Assembly (NCBI RefSeq): GCF_007004545.3
Contig: NZ_CP045503.2
Location: 4,558,102 to 4,622,101, forward strand
Length of the DNA stretch: 64,000 bases
Direction: 5' to 3'
From: Shewanella eurypsychrophilus
GTDB lineage: Bacteria > Pseudomonadota > Gammaproteobacteria > Enterobacterales > Shewanellaceae
The position numbers and the translations under genes were made by a program. Positions 34,835 through 42,608 of the stretch are shown here, in pieces (the first letter of the stretch is position 1; every line of letters starts with the position of its first letter). The notes below the pieces were generated by a model that was not told the DNA's origin, searched no databases, and saw only the letters and a list, made by a program, of their open reading frames with translations.

Positions 34835-34990
34835 GAGTATTTGTGAATACCAGCTTTTAGAAGTGAAACCTAGTTATAATCAAGCACTAACACTGAACTA
34901 AAAATTTGATGCTTAGGGCTTTTGAATCGACGCTTGTTGATTAGGCTGTTTATTGGCCAGCTAATTTTGAGTAGACAGCTTTTGGGTAAA

Positions 34991-35311
34991 CTACTTTTGA
35001 GTAGAAAGCTTAGGCGCACACTCTTCTTCGATGCAGCATTCATCTTGCAGAAAGCCGATCACTCCTTCGAGTTTTTCGAACTCAGCAACACAAAATAGGG
35101 TACGACCTTCACGCCTTTGTGACAATAAGCCCGCAGACACTAGACTAGAGATATGATGTGAAAGTGTTGAACCGGGGATCTGCAGTTGCTCTTGCAAGCT
35201 ACCGACCGCTACGCCTTGAAATCCCGCCCGCACCACTCGCTTAAAAATGGTTAATCGTGTTGTATGGCCTAGCTCTTTTAATGCCTTGGCGACCACTTCG
35301 ATATCCATCAT
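34991..35311 (-). CDS. ArsR/SmtB-family metal-sensing repressor
   Basis: A 106-residue winged-helix protein. MDIEVVAKALKELGHTTRLTIFKRVV is the family N-terminus; the recognition helix is in IPGSTLSHHISSLVSAGLLSQRREGRTLFCVA. The C-terminus carries a cysteine cluster (DECCIEEECAPK, about residues 91-100) that could bind a thiophilic metal. The ATG at 35311 follows GGGAGTAGAAAC. The gene is transcribed towards the permease; about 315 bp separate them and contain operator-like dyads. It probably represses both itself and the permease. The metal is unknown. Confidence 0.9.
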   Translation of the reverse strand: MMDIEVVAKALKELGHTTRLTIFKRVVRAGFQGVAVGSLQEQLQIPGSTLSHHISSLVSAGLLSQRREGRTLFCVAEFEKLEGVIGFLQDECCIEEECAPKLSTQK

Positions 35312-35364
35312 GTTTCTACTCCCTCACCCTGCTAACTTTAATCAAACCACAACTAAACAAAAGT

Positions 35365-35384
35365 ATTTCGATTTTAGCAGAAAT
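35365..35384. promoter_or_regulatory. ATTTC-N10-GAAAT dyad upstream of arsR
   Basis: Same half-sites and same 10-base spacer as the two sites before the permease, located 54 bp before the arsR start codon. It supports autoregulation. Confidence 0.68.
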
Positions 35385-35428
35385 ATTAATGACAAAACAA
35401 GACTAGCGCTAACAGTGACAGATATGAA

Positions 35429-35456
35429 AAAGCCCACTTATCTCAAAGCGGGCTTT
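35429..35456 (-). terminator. Rho-independent terminator of the cysteine-rich gene
   Basis: AAAGCCC...GGGCTTT stem, read on the minus strand into TTTTTC, 18 bp after the stop of the cysteine-rich gene. Confidence 0.8.
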
Positions 35457-35474
35457 ATTGAATTTAACGGCTAA

Positions 35475-35819
35475 CTAGCAACAGGCCGCCTTGGAAGAGT
35501 CCCCCTTACAGCAAGCGTCATCTTTGTGGCTAGTACATTGACAGGTGCAGCCATCCGAATCACAACGTTCACATACGCAGGTACATTTGCACTCATCAGA
35601 CTTACAATTACAGGTGCACTTTCCGTCGCCACTGGCCTCATCAGGCGTGCAGGTGCAATCACACTGACTTTTACAACAAGTATTTTCGCTATCGGCACAA
35701 CACTGGGTATCAGAAGGGCAGCAAGATGCCACGTCACCCACTGTGCTACAACAAGTACTCTCTGTAACACAGCACACGCTTTTACTATTAGTGCAACATG
35801 GTTGAGTTTTATCGCTCAT
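35475..35819 (-). CDS. Cysteine-rich metallothionein-like protein
   Basis: A 114-residue protein with 30 cysteines (26 percent). The N-terminal half has six CC pairs spaced 5-9 residues apart, the middle is a CxCxC series (CDCTCT, CTCNCK, CKCTCVC, CTCQC) and the end returns to CC pairs. It has almost no hydrophobic residues and no signal peptide, so it is likely a cytoplasmic metal-thiolate protein. It does not match the known SmtA or GatA-like metallothionein patterns I can recall. The ATG at 35819 follows GGAGAATGT; a 12-codon upstream extension is not needed. An ECF-type promoter (35879-35905) precedes it. Metal binding is inferred from composition. Confidence 0.75.
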   Translation of the reverse strand: MSDKTQPCCTNSKSVCCVTESTCCSTVGDVASCCPSDTQCCADSENTCCKSQCDCTCTPDEASGDGKCTCNCKSDECKCTCVCERCDSDGCTCQCTSHKDDACCKGDSSKAACC

Positions 35820-35878
35820 ACATTCTCCGGGTAAAATAGTCGGTGCAACAGGCACCTTTATGACTCATATACCTGAAA

Positions 35879-35905
35879 AGACGAATGCTTTAAAAAAAGG
35901 ATGCA
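35879..35905 (-). promoter_or_regulatory. Predicted ECF sigma promoter of the cysteine-rich gene
   Basis: TGCATCC (35905-35899) and CGTCT (35883-35879) on the minus strand, 15 bp apart, 60 bp before the start codon. The same pair with the same spacing precedes the sigma factor gene. Confidence 0.7.
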
Positions 35906-35974
35906 AAAGCTTTAACTATTTTAAGAGAAAATGATGAAATTTAGATACTGACCATCTTGCTACTAGCATTCAGA

Positions 35975-36511
35975 CTAGCACTTACCACAAGATTTTTTAG
36001 GCGGAAGAAAATCATCAACTTTGCCCTTGGCATTAATCACAGGAGCACAACAAGTCACTAAGCTGGCAGCCAACAACTCTCTACCTCTCAGCACTCGAGA
36101 CTTCACAGCTGGAAGGCTCAAGTTAAGTCGCTCGGCAACCGCTTTTTGCTTCATCCCCTCTATTTCGCTAAGCAGGAGCACATCTCGATACTTCTCATCT
36201 AAGGTCATCACCATAGGTTTCATACACACGCTCATCTCAGAAAAAGCACTCTCTTCCCTTGACTCAGCGATAAGGTCTTGGGGTAATTCCTCATTAGGGC
36301 GACGGGTGCGGTAATAATCTATGATGGCATTTTTAGTCACTTGATAAAGCCAAGCAATGGGAGAGTCCGGTGCATCAGTCTGCTGTAATAGCTTAATAAA
36401 AACGGCACTGAGAATATCTTGCGCATCCTCTTTATGGCTGATTTTACGATTGATAAATGCCAATAACTCACTCTGGTATTGCGAAAACGCCTGCGCCGCA
36501 ACTTGCTGCAT
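35975..36511 (-). CDS. ECF sigma factor (SigZ-like) with cysteine C-terminal tail
   Basis: A 178-residue group 4 sigma factor. Region 2 spans about 5-75 (YQSELLAFINRKI, DAQDILSAVFIKLLQQ, AWLYQVTKNAIIDYYRTRR) and region 4 about 100-155 (LDEKYRDVLLLSEIEGMKQKAVAERLNLSLPAVKSRVLRGRE). The C-terminal extension holds TCCAP and ends SCGKC, four cysteines that could sense metal or redox state directly, as in CorE-type factors of Myxococcus. No anti-sigma gene is adjacent. The ATG at 36511 follows TTAGGAGTTTT. It likely transcribes its own gene and the cysteine-rich gene from matched promoters. Confidence 0.88.
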   Translation of the reverse strand: MQQVAAQAFSQYQSELLAFINRKISHKEDAQDILSAVFIKLLQQTDAPDSPIAWLYQVTKNAIIDYYRTRRPNEELPQDLIAESREESAFSEMSVCMKPMVMTLDEKYRDVLLLSEIEGMKQKAVAERLNLSLPAVKSRVLRGRELLAASLVTCCAPVINAKGKVDDFLPPKKSCGKC

Positions 36512-36589
36512 GAAAACTCCTAACAACGACTAAAGCTCTTGTCTAAAAGAGCAAGGATTCTAGCCTAAATGAACGACTATTTTTAGAGT

Positions 36590-36616
36590 AGACGAACAAC
36601 AACTCAAAAGGATGCA
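36590..36616 (-). promoter_or_regulatory. Predicted autoregulatory ECF promoter of the sigma gene
   Basis: TGCATCC (36616-36610) and CGTCT (36594-36590) on the minus strand, 15 bp apart, about 80 bp before the sigma start codon. Confidence 0.7.
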
Positions 36617-36964
36617 AAATTGTCTACAAAAGTAATAAAAGAAGTGACATGAGCAATCCAGACCTGTCAATGCGATAGATTTAATGCAAAAGACAAGTGC
36701 GCCTTTTGGCGCTGGAATATGCCAATAAGTAAATAATTTACACTCCAGATAAACTAAAAGGTTTCAACAATTAAACCCGCGTCAACTATTATGACGTAGG
36801 GAGGCGCAGGTCAAGCTATTACTATTTTATTTGCTATATCCTCCACATAAGAAAAATTGAAATATAATTTACAGAACTAAGTCGATACATTCCTGTCTAT
36901 TTGCGCAATCACATGCATCTCTACAGCAAGGCTTACTTTACATATGCTAAACAGGATCCCTTCC
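36617..36964. other. Intergenic, upstream of the RND efflux operon
   Basis: About 350 bp with no gene. It should hold the promoter for the efflux pair. I see no clear operator and no third TGCATCC-N15-CGTCT site on either strand. Confidence 0.4.
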
Positions 36965-38287
36965 ATGATTGAAAACAAAAAGCGCCTACTGATCCCTGGT
37001 GTTGCTCTCGGCATTCTGGCCCTTATCTTAGCTGTGCTATTAAAGCCTGCTCCTCCTGTGGTCAGTGAGCACAGTAATGCAAGACTCGTTGATATAGTGT
37101 CGCTAAATAAAATGACAATAGCACCGAAAGTCACTGGTTTTGGAAGAGTTTCTCCTAAGCATATTTGGCAAGGTGTCGCTCAGGTCAGCGGTAAGCTTAC
37201 CTATCGAAACCCGCAACTAGAAAGCGGTCGTTTACTTCCCAAAGGGACACTACTGCTTACGATAGACCCCCTCGAGTATCAACTCAAGCTTGCCCAAGCT
37301 CAGGCTAATATCAGTGCGACCAAAGCTAAATTAAGCCGCAGTACTCAGGAGGAGCTCAATCTAAAGATGAGCTTAGAGATTGAGGACCAAAAACTACTAC
37401 TGGTCGATCAAGAATATCAAAGAAAGCAGACGCTGAAAAAACGTAACTTGGTCTCAAGCTCAGATGTCGAGGGACAAAAGCAGGCGCTTTTGGTACAGCG
37501 AAAACTGGTACAAGATCTACAGAGTTCACTCAGACTTCTACCAGAAGACCGCTTGGTAACCGAAGCCCAGCTTCAAGTTGATATTGCACAAGAGCAAGAT
37601 GCACAGCGCCATCTGGATAATACCCGAGTGATCTTGCCCTATGATGCACGTATTGCTGAGGTCAATATCGAAGTCGATCAAGTAGTCACAACCGGTGAAA
37701 TGATGCTAGCAGCCCATAGGCTAGGTAAGGTTGAGATAAAAGCTGAGCTGTCACTCACGGACATGAGCATACTGATGCGCAGTATTGGCCGAGTCACCAC
37801 CAGCGACAAGCTGCCAAATATCGAGCGGCTCTCTCTGCAAGCCAATATTAGGCTGAACGCGTCGGGACTTAACTTTGACTGGCCAGGAAGTGTCACTCGC
37901 GTCTCTGAAACTGTCGACCCTGAACAGGCTACTGTGGGTGTTTATGTTGAAGTGGACCAAGGGGTTAAACAGTTAAAACTGCCTCTAAAACCACCATTAA
38001 CTAATGGAATGTTTGTCTCAACCACCATTGAAGGTGCTGGTTCAGAGCAGTTTGTGGTGACAGAAAAAGCCCTTCATGGCGATAAGATCTATCTGATGAC
38101 CAAGGAAAATGCCTTAAAAATTGTTGCCGTAGAGGTGCTGTTCAGACGTGACGAAATGGTCGCTGTTGCGGGTGATATACATCAAGGCGATCGATTAATT
38201 CTCAATGATCTGATCCCTGCGGTTGCCGGTATGGCCTTAATCACACCTGAGCAGCTAACCGCCACCGCTGTGGAGAATGCCAAGTGA
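36965..38287 (+). CDS. RND efflux periplasmic adaptor (membrane fusion protein)
   Basis: A 440-residue adaptor. One N-terminal membrane anchor (LLIPGVALGILALILAVLL) is followed by a beta-barrel/lipoyl region (GFGRVSPKHIWQGVAQVSGKLTYRNPQLESG) and an alpha-helical hairpin (about 120-210). Lipoyl and barrel segments then return (NTRVILPYDARIAEVNIEVDQVV). It links the RND pump to an outer-membrane channel, which is not encoded here. I start at the ATG at 36965 (MIENKKRLL) after AGGATCCCTTCC; an upstream ATG at 36944 lacks a ribosome site. It overlaps the pump gene by 4 bases. Confidence 0.9.
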   Translation: MIENKKRLLIPGVALGILALILAVLLKPAPPVVSEHSNARLVDIVSLNKMTIAPKVTGFGRVSPKHIWQGVAQVSGKLTYRNPQLESGRLLPKGTLLLTIDPLEYQLKLAQAQANISATKAKLSRSTQEELNLKMSLEIEDQKLLLVDQEYQRKQTLKKRNLVSSSDVEGQKQALLVQRKLVQDLQSSLRLLPEDRLVTEAQLQVDIAQEQDAQRHLDNTRVILPYDARIAEVNIEVDQVVTTGEMMLAAHRLGKVEIKAELSLTDMSILMRSIGRVTTSDKLPNIERLSLQANIRLNASGLNFDWPGSVTRVSETVDPEQATVGVYVEVDQGVKQLKLPLKPPLTNGMFVSTTIEGAGSEQFVVTEKALHGDKIYLMTKENALKIVAVEVLFRRDEMVAVAGDIHQGDRLILNDLIPAVAGMALITPEQLTATAVENAK

Positions 38288-41200
38288 TAGAATATTTCAC
38301 TCGTCACCCCACTATTGCCAATCTGATGATGCTCACCCTGCTATTGATGGGGATCACCAGCGTTGGCCAGATAAAACGTGAAACCTTTCCTGAATTTGCT
38401 CCCCCTTATATCACTGCATCAGTGGTCTACCCTGGGGCATCTCCTTTGGAAGTTGAGGAGAGTCTCTGCCTAAGAATGGAAGACGCTGTCGATGGGCTCG
38501 ATAATGTTGAAGAGGTAAAATGTGATGCCCAGGAGGGAATAGGCACACTGACACTGAAGATGACCTCAGAAGCCGATATGGGCCGTAGCTTGGTCGATGT
38601 TCAGACTCAGATTAATGCAATCAAAGACTTTCCAGCTCAGATTGAACCTCCCATAGTTAAGGAGTTAGATTGGGCCGAACGTGTGGTTGATATCGCCATT
38701 TCAGCCGATGCCAGCATGCCAGATCTGAAAGCCTATGCCGAAGATCTAAAACGCCGTTTAAAAATTGATTATGGTGTAGGTTTAGTCGAAGTATCTGGTT
38801 TCTCAGCTCATCAAATTCGTATTGAGCTTAACCAAGTCGATATGAGACGCATGGGGCTCACCGCAGGTGATATCGCCGATAAAGTGGGTCGACAGAACGT
38901 AAAAATGCCAGCGGGTAATATTGAGCTTAAAGATAAAAACCTGCTGATACGATTCGATGAACGTAAAGTCACACCAACAGAACTCGCCTCAACTATTATC
39001 TCGTCTAACAGTAATGGCAGCCAGGTCAGGCTCGGTGATATCGCGACCATCACCGACCGCTTTGCTCTGGATGAGGAGAAGATCAGCTTCGACGGTACCA
39101 GCGCAGCCATATTAAACATCAAGAAAAACAAGGCCGAAGATGCCTTAAGAATTAAGGACCGCGTAAAGGCTTTTGTTGAAGCTGAACGCTTAGTCGCGCC
39201 ACTAGGGGTAACGCTAACCTTAACCAATGATATGTCTTCTCTGCTAAAAGACAGGCTCAACATGATGCTGAGCAATGGCGCTCAAGGTATCGTTTTGGTC
39301 TTCTTTACCATGTGGTTATTTTTCTCCCTAAGATACTCATTTTGGGTGTCTGCCGGTCTTCCTGTCGCCTTTATGGGCGGCTTATTCCTGATGAGCCTGT
39401 TTGGCGTTTCTATCAATATCATGAGTCTAGTCGGTTTATTGATGGCGATTGGCATCATGATGGATGATGCCATCGTCATTGCTGAGTCGATTGCGGCCCA
39501 TGTTGATAAAGGGCTGCCTCCCCACAAGGCTGTGTCCGAAGGGGTAAAAAAGGTCGCGCCTGGGGTCATCTCCTCTTTTATCACTACCGTACTCATTTTC
39601 GGTAATCTACTTTTCCTCGATGGCCAGATGGGCGCGGTACTCGCAGCAGTGCCAACTGTGCTTATCATGGTGCTTATTATCAGCCTGGTAGAAGCGTTTT
39701 TAATTCTACCCAACCACCTTAATCACTCCCTGTCTAAACACCATAAGGAGCGCGAAGCACTGCAATTTAAACAGAAGTTTCTCGCCCGTTTTGATCATTT
39801 TAAAAACAATGAGTTAGTCCGCGCTGTCAGCTTCACCGTTAAGTGGCGCTACGCCACGGTCGGCATCACCTTCGGTGTTTTGCTTCTCTCCATTGCGCTG
39901 CTGGTCGGCGGTATGGTTAAATTTGTGCCCTTCCCTGAACTCGATGGTAATGTTGCCGAAGCCAGATTGATATTGCCTCCAGGTTCTAGCTTAAGTGAGA
40001 CGCAAAAGCTGGTCGATGAACTGATTGAAACAGCGAAACAAACCGCTGAGCAGTTTACCCAAGACAATGATGAGCCAGCGCCTCTGCTCAATCATGTTAC
40101 CGCACGATTTAACTTTAATGCCGATGCGGGCGAATCCGGCCCTCACGTTGCAACAGTGCGGTTAGATCTGCTCACAGCCGAAGTGCGCAACTCATTAATC
40201 GAAGAGTTTATCAGTGCATGGCGTAACAATATGGGCAAGCATGCCGCGCCTTTGTCAATGGTATTTACTCAACCTCAAATGGGCCCAGGTGGACGAGATA
40301 TTGAGATCCGCCTGCAAAGTGATGATATCGACTCCCTTAAGATGGCATCGGTTGAGCTGCAAAGCTATCTGGGTGAGTTTGCAGGGGTCAATGGCATCAT
40401 GGATGATATGCGCCCCGGTAAAGAGGAGATATTGGTCAGCCTTAAGCCCGGTGCTGAGACCTATGGCGTCGATGGCCAGACGATTGCTAACCAGCTTCGA
40501 AGCGCCTTTTATGGTCAAACTGCCGATGAGATCCAAGTAGGCCCTGAAAATATCAAGATTGAGGTGAGGCTTAACATGCGGGAGGCGGGCGATCTTCAAG
40601 CTCTGTCCAACTTCCCCATCATGTTAGCCGATGGCAAACAGTTACCTTTATCAGCCATTGCTAACCTCTCCTTTGAGCGCTCTTTTGTGCGGATTCAGCG
40701 TATAGATAGCCTGAGAACCGTTACTGTGTTTGGCCAAGTTGATAATCGCACTGCTAATGGCAATGAGATCTTGGCTAAGACCAATAACGAGTTTCTGCCT
40801 AAGCTGGCACAAGATTATCCTAATCTGCGCATCAACTTCGAGGGCTCAGCCAAAGAGAGTGCTAAAACTGGCTCATCGATGGCGCAAGGATTTATCATCG
40901 GCATGTTTGGTCTATTCGCCATCCTAAGCTTTCAGTTCCGCAGTTATATCGAGCCATTTGTGGTCATGTTAGCGATCCCTCTGGCGTTAATTGGGGTGAT
41001 CTGGGGACACTATCTACTGGGTTATAGCATGTCTATGCCCTCGGTCATGGGCTTTGTCTCCTTGGCGGGCATAGTGGTGAATGATTCGATACTGCTGGTG
41101 CAATATATACGGCACCATATCAATGAGGGCGACAGCGTACATGAAGCTGTGGTCAATGCCAGTAGAGAGCGGTTTAGGGCGGTATTTTTAACTTCGCTCA

Positions 41201-41409
41201 CTACGGCTGCGGGTCTGCTGCCACTGCTATTAGAGACCAGTTTACAAGCACAGGTCGTCAAACCCCTGGTTATCTCAATCGTGTTTGGTATTTTCGCATC
41301 TACGCTACTGGTACTGTTCGCCATTCCTTGTGCTTACGCCATCTTGGCCGACTTTGGCTTGATACGTAAGCATCAAGAGTTAAGGGATGAAGAAGCTGTG
41401 ACGGGCTAG
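38284..41409 (+). CDS. RND-family inner-membrane efflux pump
   Basis: A 1041-residue proton-driven pump with the AcrB plan: a first helix near 10-30, a large periplasmic loop, helices 2-6 (about 330-480, including GIMMDDAIVIAES, the proton relay), a second large loop and helices 8-12 at the end (FVSLAGIVVNDSILLVQYI). MIEYFTRHPTIANLMML is typical of the less studied subgroup often called hydrophobe/amphiphile or acriflavin-type exporters, not of heavy-metal CusA. Start is GTG at 38284, overlapping the adaptor stop. Substrate unknown. A (GAGGAAGC)n array begins at its stop codon. Confidence 0.92.
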   Translation: MIEYFTRHPTIANLMMLTLLLMGITSVGQIKRETFPEFAPPYITASVVYPGASPLEVEESLCLRMEDAVDGLDNVEEVKCDAQEGIGTLTLKMTSEADMGRSLVDVQTQINAIKDFPAQIEPPIVKELDWAERVVDIAISADASMPDLKAYAEDLKRRLKIDYGVGLVEVSGFSAHQIRIELNQVDMRRMGLTAGDIADKVGRQNVKMPAGNIELKDKNLLIRFDERKVTPTELASTIISSNSNGSQVRLGDIATITDRFALDEEKISFDGTSAAILNIKKNKAEDALRIKDRVKAFVEAERLVAPLGVTLTLTNDMSSLLKDRLNMMLSNGAQGIVLVFFTMWLFFSLRYSFWVSAGLPVAFMGGLFLMSLFGVSINIMSLVGLLMAIGIMMDDAIVIAESIAAHVDKGLPPHKAVSEGVKKVAPGVISSFITTVLIFGNLLFLDGQMGAVLAAVPTVLIMVLIISLVEAFLILPNHLNHSLSKHHKEREALQFKQKFLARFDHFKNNELVRAVSFTVKWRYATVGITFGVLLLSIALLVGGMVKFVPFPELDGNVAEARLILPPGSSLSETQKLVDELIETAKQTAEQFTQDNDEPAPLLNHVTARFNFNADAGESGPHVATVRLDLLTAEVRNSLIEEFISAWRNNMGKHAAPLSMVFTQPQMGPGGRDIEIRLQSDDIDSLKMASVELQSYLGEFAGVNGIMDDMRPGKEEILVSLKPGAETYGVDGQTIANQLRSAFYGQTADEIQVGPENIKIEVRLNMREAGDLQALSNFPIMLADGKQLPLSAIANLSFERSFVRIQRIDSLRTVTVFGQVDNRTANGNEILAKTNNEFLPKLAQDYPNLRINFEGSAKESAKTGSSMAQGFIIGMFGLFAILSFQFRSYIEPFVVMLAIPLALIGVIWGHYLLGYSMSMPSVMGFVSLAGIVVNDSILLVQYIRHHINEGDSVHEAVVNASRERFRAVFLTSLTTAAGLLPLLLETSLQAQVVKPLVISIVFGIFASTLLVLFAIPCAYAILADFGLIRKHQELRDEEAVTG

Positions 41410-41523
41410 GAAGCGAGGAAGCGAGGAAGCGAGGAAGCGAGGAAGCGAGGAAGCGAGGAAGCGAGGAAGCGAGGAAGCGAGGAAGCGAGGAAGCGAGGAA
41501 GCGAGGAAGCGAGGAAGCGAGGG
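41408..41523. repeat. 8-bp tandem repeat (GAGGAAGC)n
   Basis: About 14 near-perfect copies beginning at the stop codon of the RND pump. The 8-bp period keeps several frames open on the minus strand, giving spurious repetitive frames. It is likely slippage-prone. Confidence 0.92.
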
Positions 41524-41547
41524 CGGCTGAAGAGCGCCTTCGAGTAC

Positions 41548-41595
41548 GCAGCAAAGCTGCTTCGAGGAACGAGGAAGGAACTTCGTTCCTTCGAG
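41548..41595. repeat. Two mini-hairpin units with TTCGAG linkers
   Basis: GCAGC-AAA-GCTGC-TTCGAG at 41548-41566 and GGAAC-TTC-GTTCC-TTCGAG at 41577-41595. The stem arms differ but each is perfectly self-complementary; the TTCGAG linker is constant. Related units form an array at 42326-42408. Confidence 0.75.
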
Positions 41596-41606
41596 AATGT
41601 CCTTGA

Positions 41607-41681
41607 TTCGCAGCTAAAGCAGCTCCTACATAAAAAATTGAGATACGGGAAGCTCATTTGTAGGACCGGCTTTAGCCGGGA
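41607..41681. repeat. REP pair in the opposite arrangement
   Basis: An inverted TGTAGGAGCTGCTTTAGCTG unit (41607-41630) and then a direct TGTAGGACCGGCTTTAGCCG unit (41659-41681). The two REP types are the same as at 11420 and 13109, but arranged head to head. Confidence 0.75.
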
Positions 41682-41915
41682 GAATCATGCCCCTGCATAA
41701 AAGCTAAAAAATATAAAACTCATACTCACTACGGAGCGCTGCGCTACACGAAGATCACGGAGGTAAAGATAATAACTAGCTTTGTCTTTCTTCGTGTTCT
41801 CTGGACGATATCCATATCTACAAGCCAGATCGCAATCCTTTGCTCTCGTTCGTAAGATTATGACTCGCGTCATACTCACCCTCGTGGTGAATCGTTTTTG
41901 CTTCGCAGCCTTTAT
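41682..41915. other. Non-coding stretch with dispersed-repeat character
   Basis: Between REP units, with words such as CCTCCGTGATCTTCGTGTAG on the minus strand that resemble widespread bacterial intergenic repeats. A 64-codon minus frame over it is composed of this repeat and is not called. Confidence 0.45.
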
Positions 41916-41939
41916 TCGCAGCTAAAGCAGCTCCTACAT
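41916..41939. repeat. Single REP unit
   Basis: One inverted TGTAGGAGCTGCTTTAGCTG unit about 100 bp upstream of ppiC. Confidence 0.7.
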
Positions 41940-42036
41940 ACTTTCCTCGCAGCGGAGCTGATCTCGTAGCTCGTAGCTAAAAACCTTGGCTCGATGGTAT
42001 AATAATCCTTTAACTCTCGACACAAAGACAGACACC

Positions 42037-42315
42037 ATGGCAAGAACCGCTGCAGCATTACATATTTTGGTCAAGCACAAAGAACAAGCCGAAGACATCA
42101 TCAAGCAACTTCAAAAAGGTGCCAAATTTGATGTGCTAGCCAAGAAGCACTCTAACTGCCCGTCAGGCAAGAAAGGCGGCAGCTTAGGCGAGTTCAAGAA
42201 AGGCTCGATGGTACCGCCATTCGATAAGGTCTGCTTTACCGGTGAGTTGATAACCCCGCACCTAGTTAAGACCAAGTTCGGTTGGCATGTGATCAAGGTT
42301 TTATACAGGACTTAA
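42037..42315 (+). CDS. ppiC: Parvulin-type peptidyl-prolyl isomerase PpiC
   Basis: A 92-residue single-domain parvulin, the same size as E. coli PpiC (93). The fold signature AAALHILVKHKEQAEDI, then HSNCPSGKKGGSLGEFKKGSMVPPFDKVCF and TKFGWHVIKVL are all present, including the active-site Cys and His residues. It is cytoplasmic and assists folding. The ATG at 42037 replaces a longer frame that begins 17 codons upstream without family sequence. It is alone, surrounded by repeats. Confidence 0.94.
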   Translation: MARTAAALHILVKHKEQAEDIIKQLQKGAKFDVLAKKHSNCPSGKKGGSLGEFKKGSMVPPFDKVCFTGELITPHLVKTKFGWHVIKVLYRT

Positions 42316-42325
42316 AAGAGAGAAC

Positions 42326-42408
42326 GTCGCTGCGCGACTGCGAGAGCGACCTTCGGTCTTCGAGTCCGTGACTTCGTCACTACGAGTTCGCAACTCCGTT
42401 GCTTCGAG
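42326..42408. repeat. Array of four mini-hairpins with constant CGAG linkers
   Basis: Units: GTCGC-TGC-GCGAC-TGCGAG (42326), GACC-TTC-GGTC-TTCGAG (42348), GTGAC-TTC-GTCAC-TACGAG (42368) and GCAAC-TCC-GTTGC-TTCGAG (42390). The period is about 22 bp. Stem arms change from unit to unit while pairing is kept. An inverted unit GCCAAC-TT-GTTGGC (42450-42463) and an imperfect unit near 42520 follow. Confidence 0.75.
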
Positions 42409-42552
42409 AAAGCGAGAAAGCGAGAACAAGCTTTTGCTCTTTCCTCGCAGCCAACTTGTTGGCGCTCTCGTAGTGAGCTTGCAAACGTTCTCGTCACTCG
42501 AAGCTTTAGGAGAAAGAGCGTCGCTGCGTGACTGTGAGTACCATCTTCAAGC

Positions 42553-42589
42553 CAAAAAAAAGGGCGACACTGAGTATCGCCCTTTTTTT
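42553..42589. terminator. Bidirectional rho-independent terminator
   Basis: AAAAAAAGGGCGA...TCGCCCTTTTTTT, a strong symmetrical hairpin between convergent ppiC and cstA. Confidence 0.92.
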
Positions 42590-42608
42590 ATCAGATTAAG
42601 AAGCTAGC

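Noticed and set aside
38284..41409. Heavy-metal RND pump belonging to the metal locus
   Set aside because: Next to the metal locus, but sequence is of the drug/amphiphile subgroup, it lacks CusA-like methionines, and no shared promoter motif was found.
41300..41657. Minus-strand frames rich in PRFLASSL repeats
   Set aside because: Artefact of the 8-bp (GAGGAAGC)n array, which keeps several frames open.
41685..41879. 64-codon minus-strand frame
   Set aside because: Made of dispersed intergenic repeat sequence; no domain and no ribosome site.
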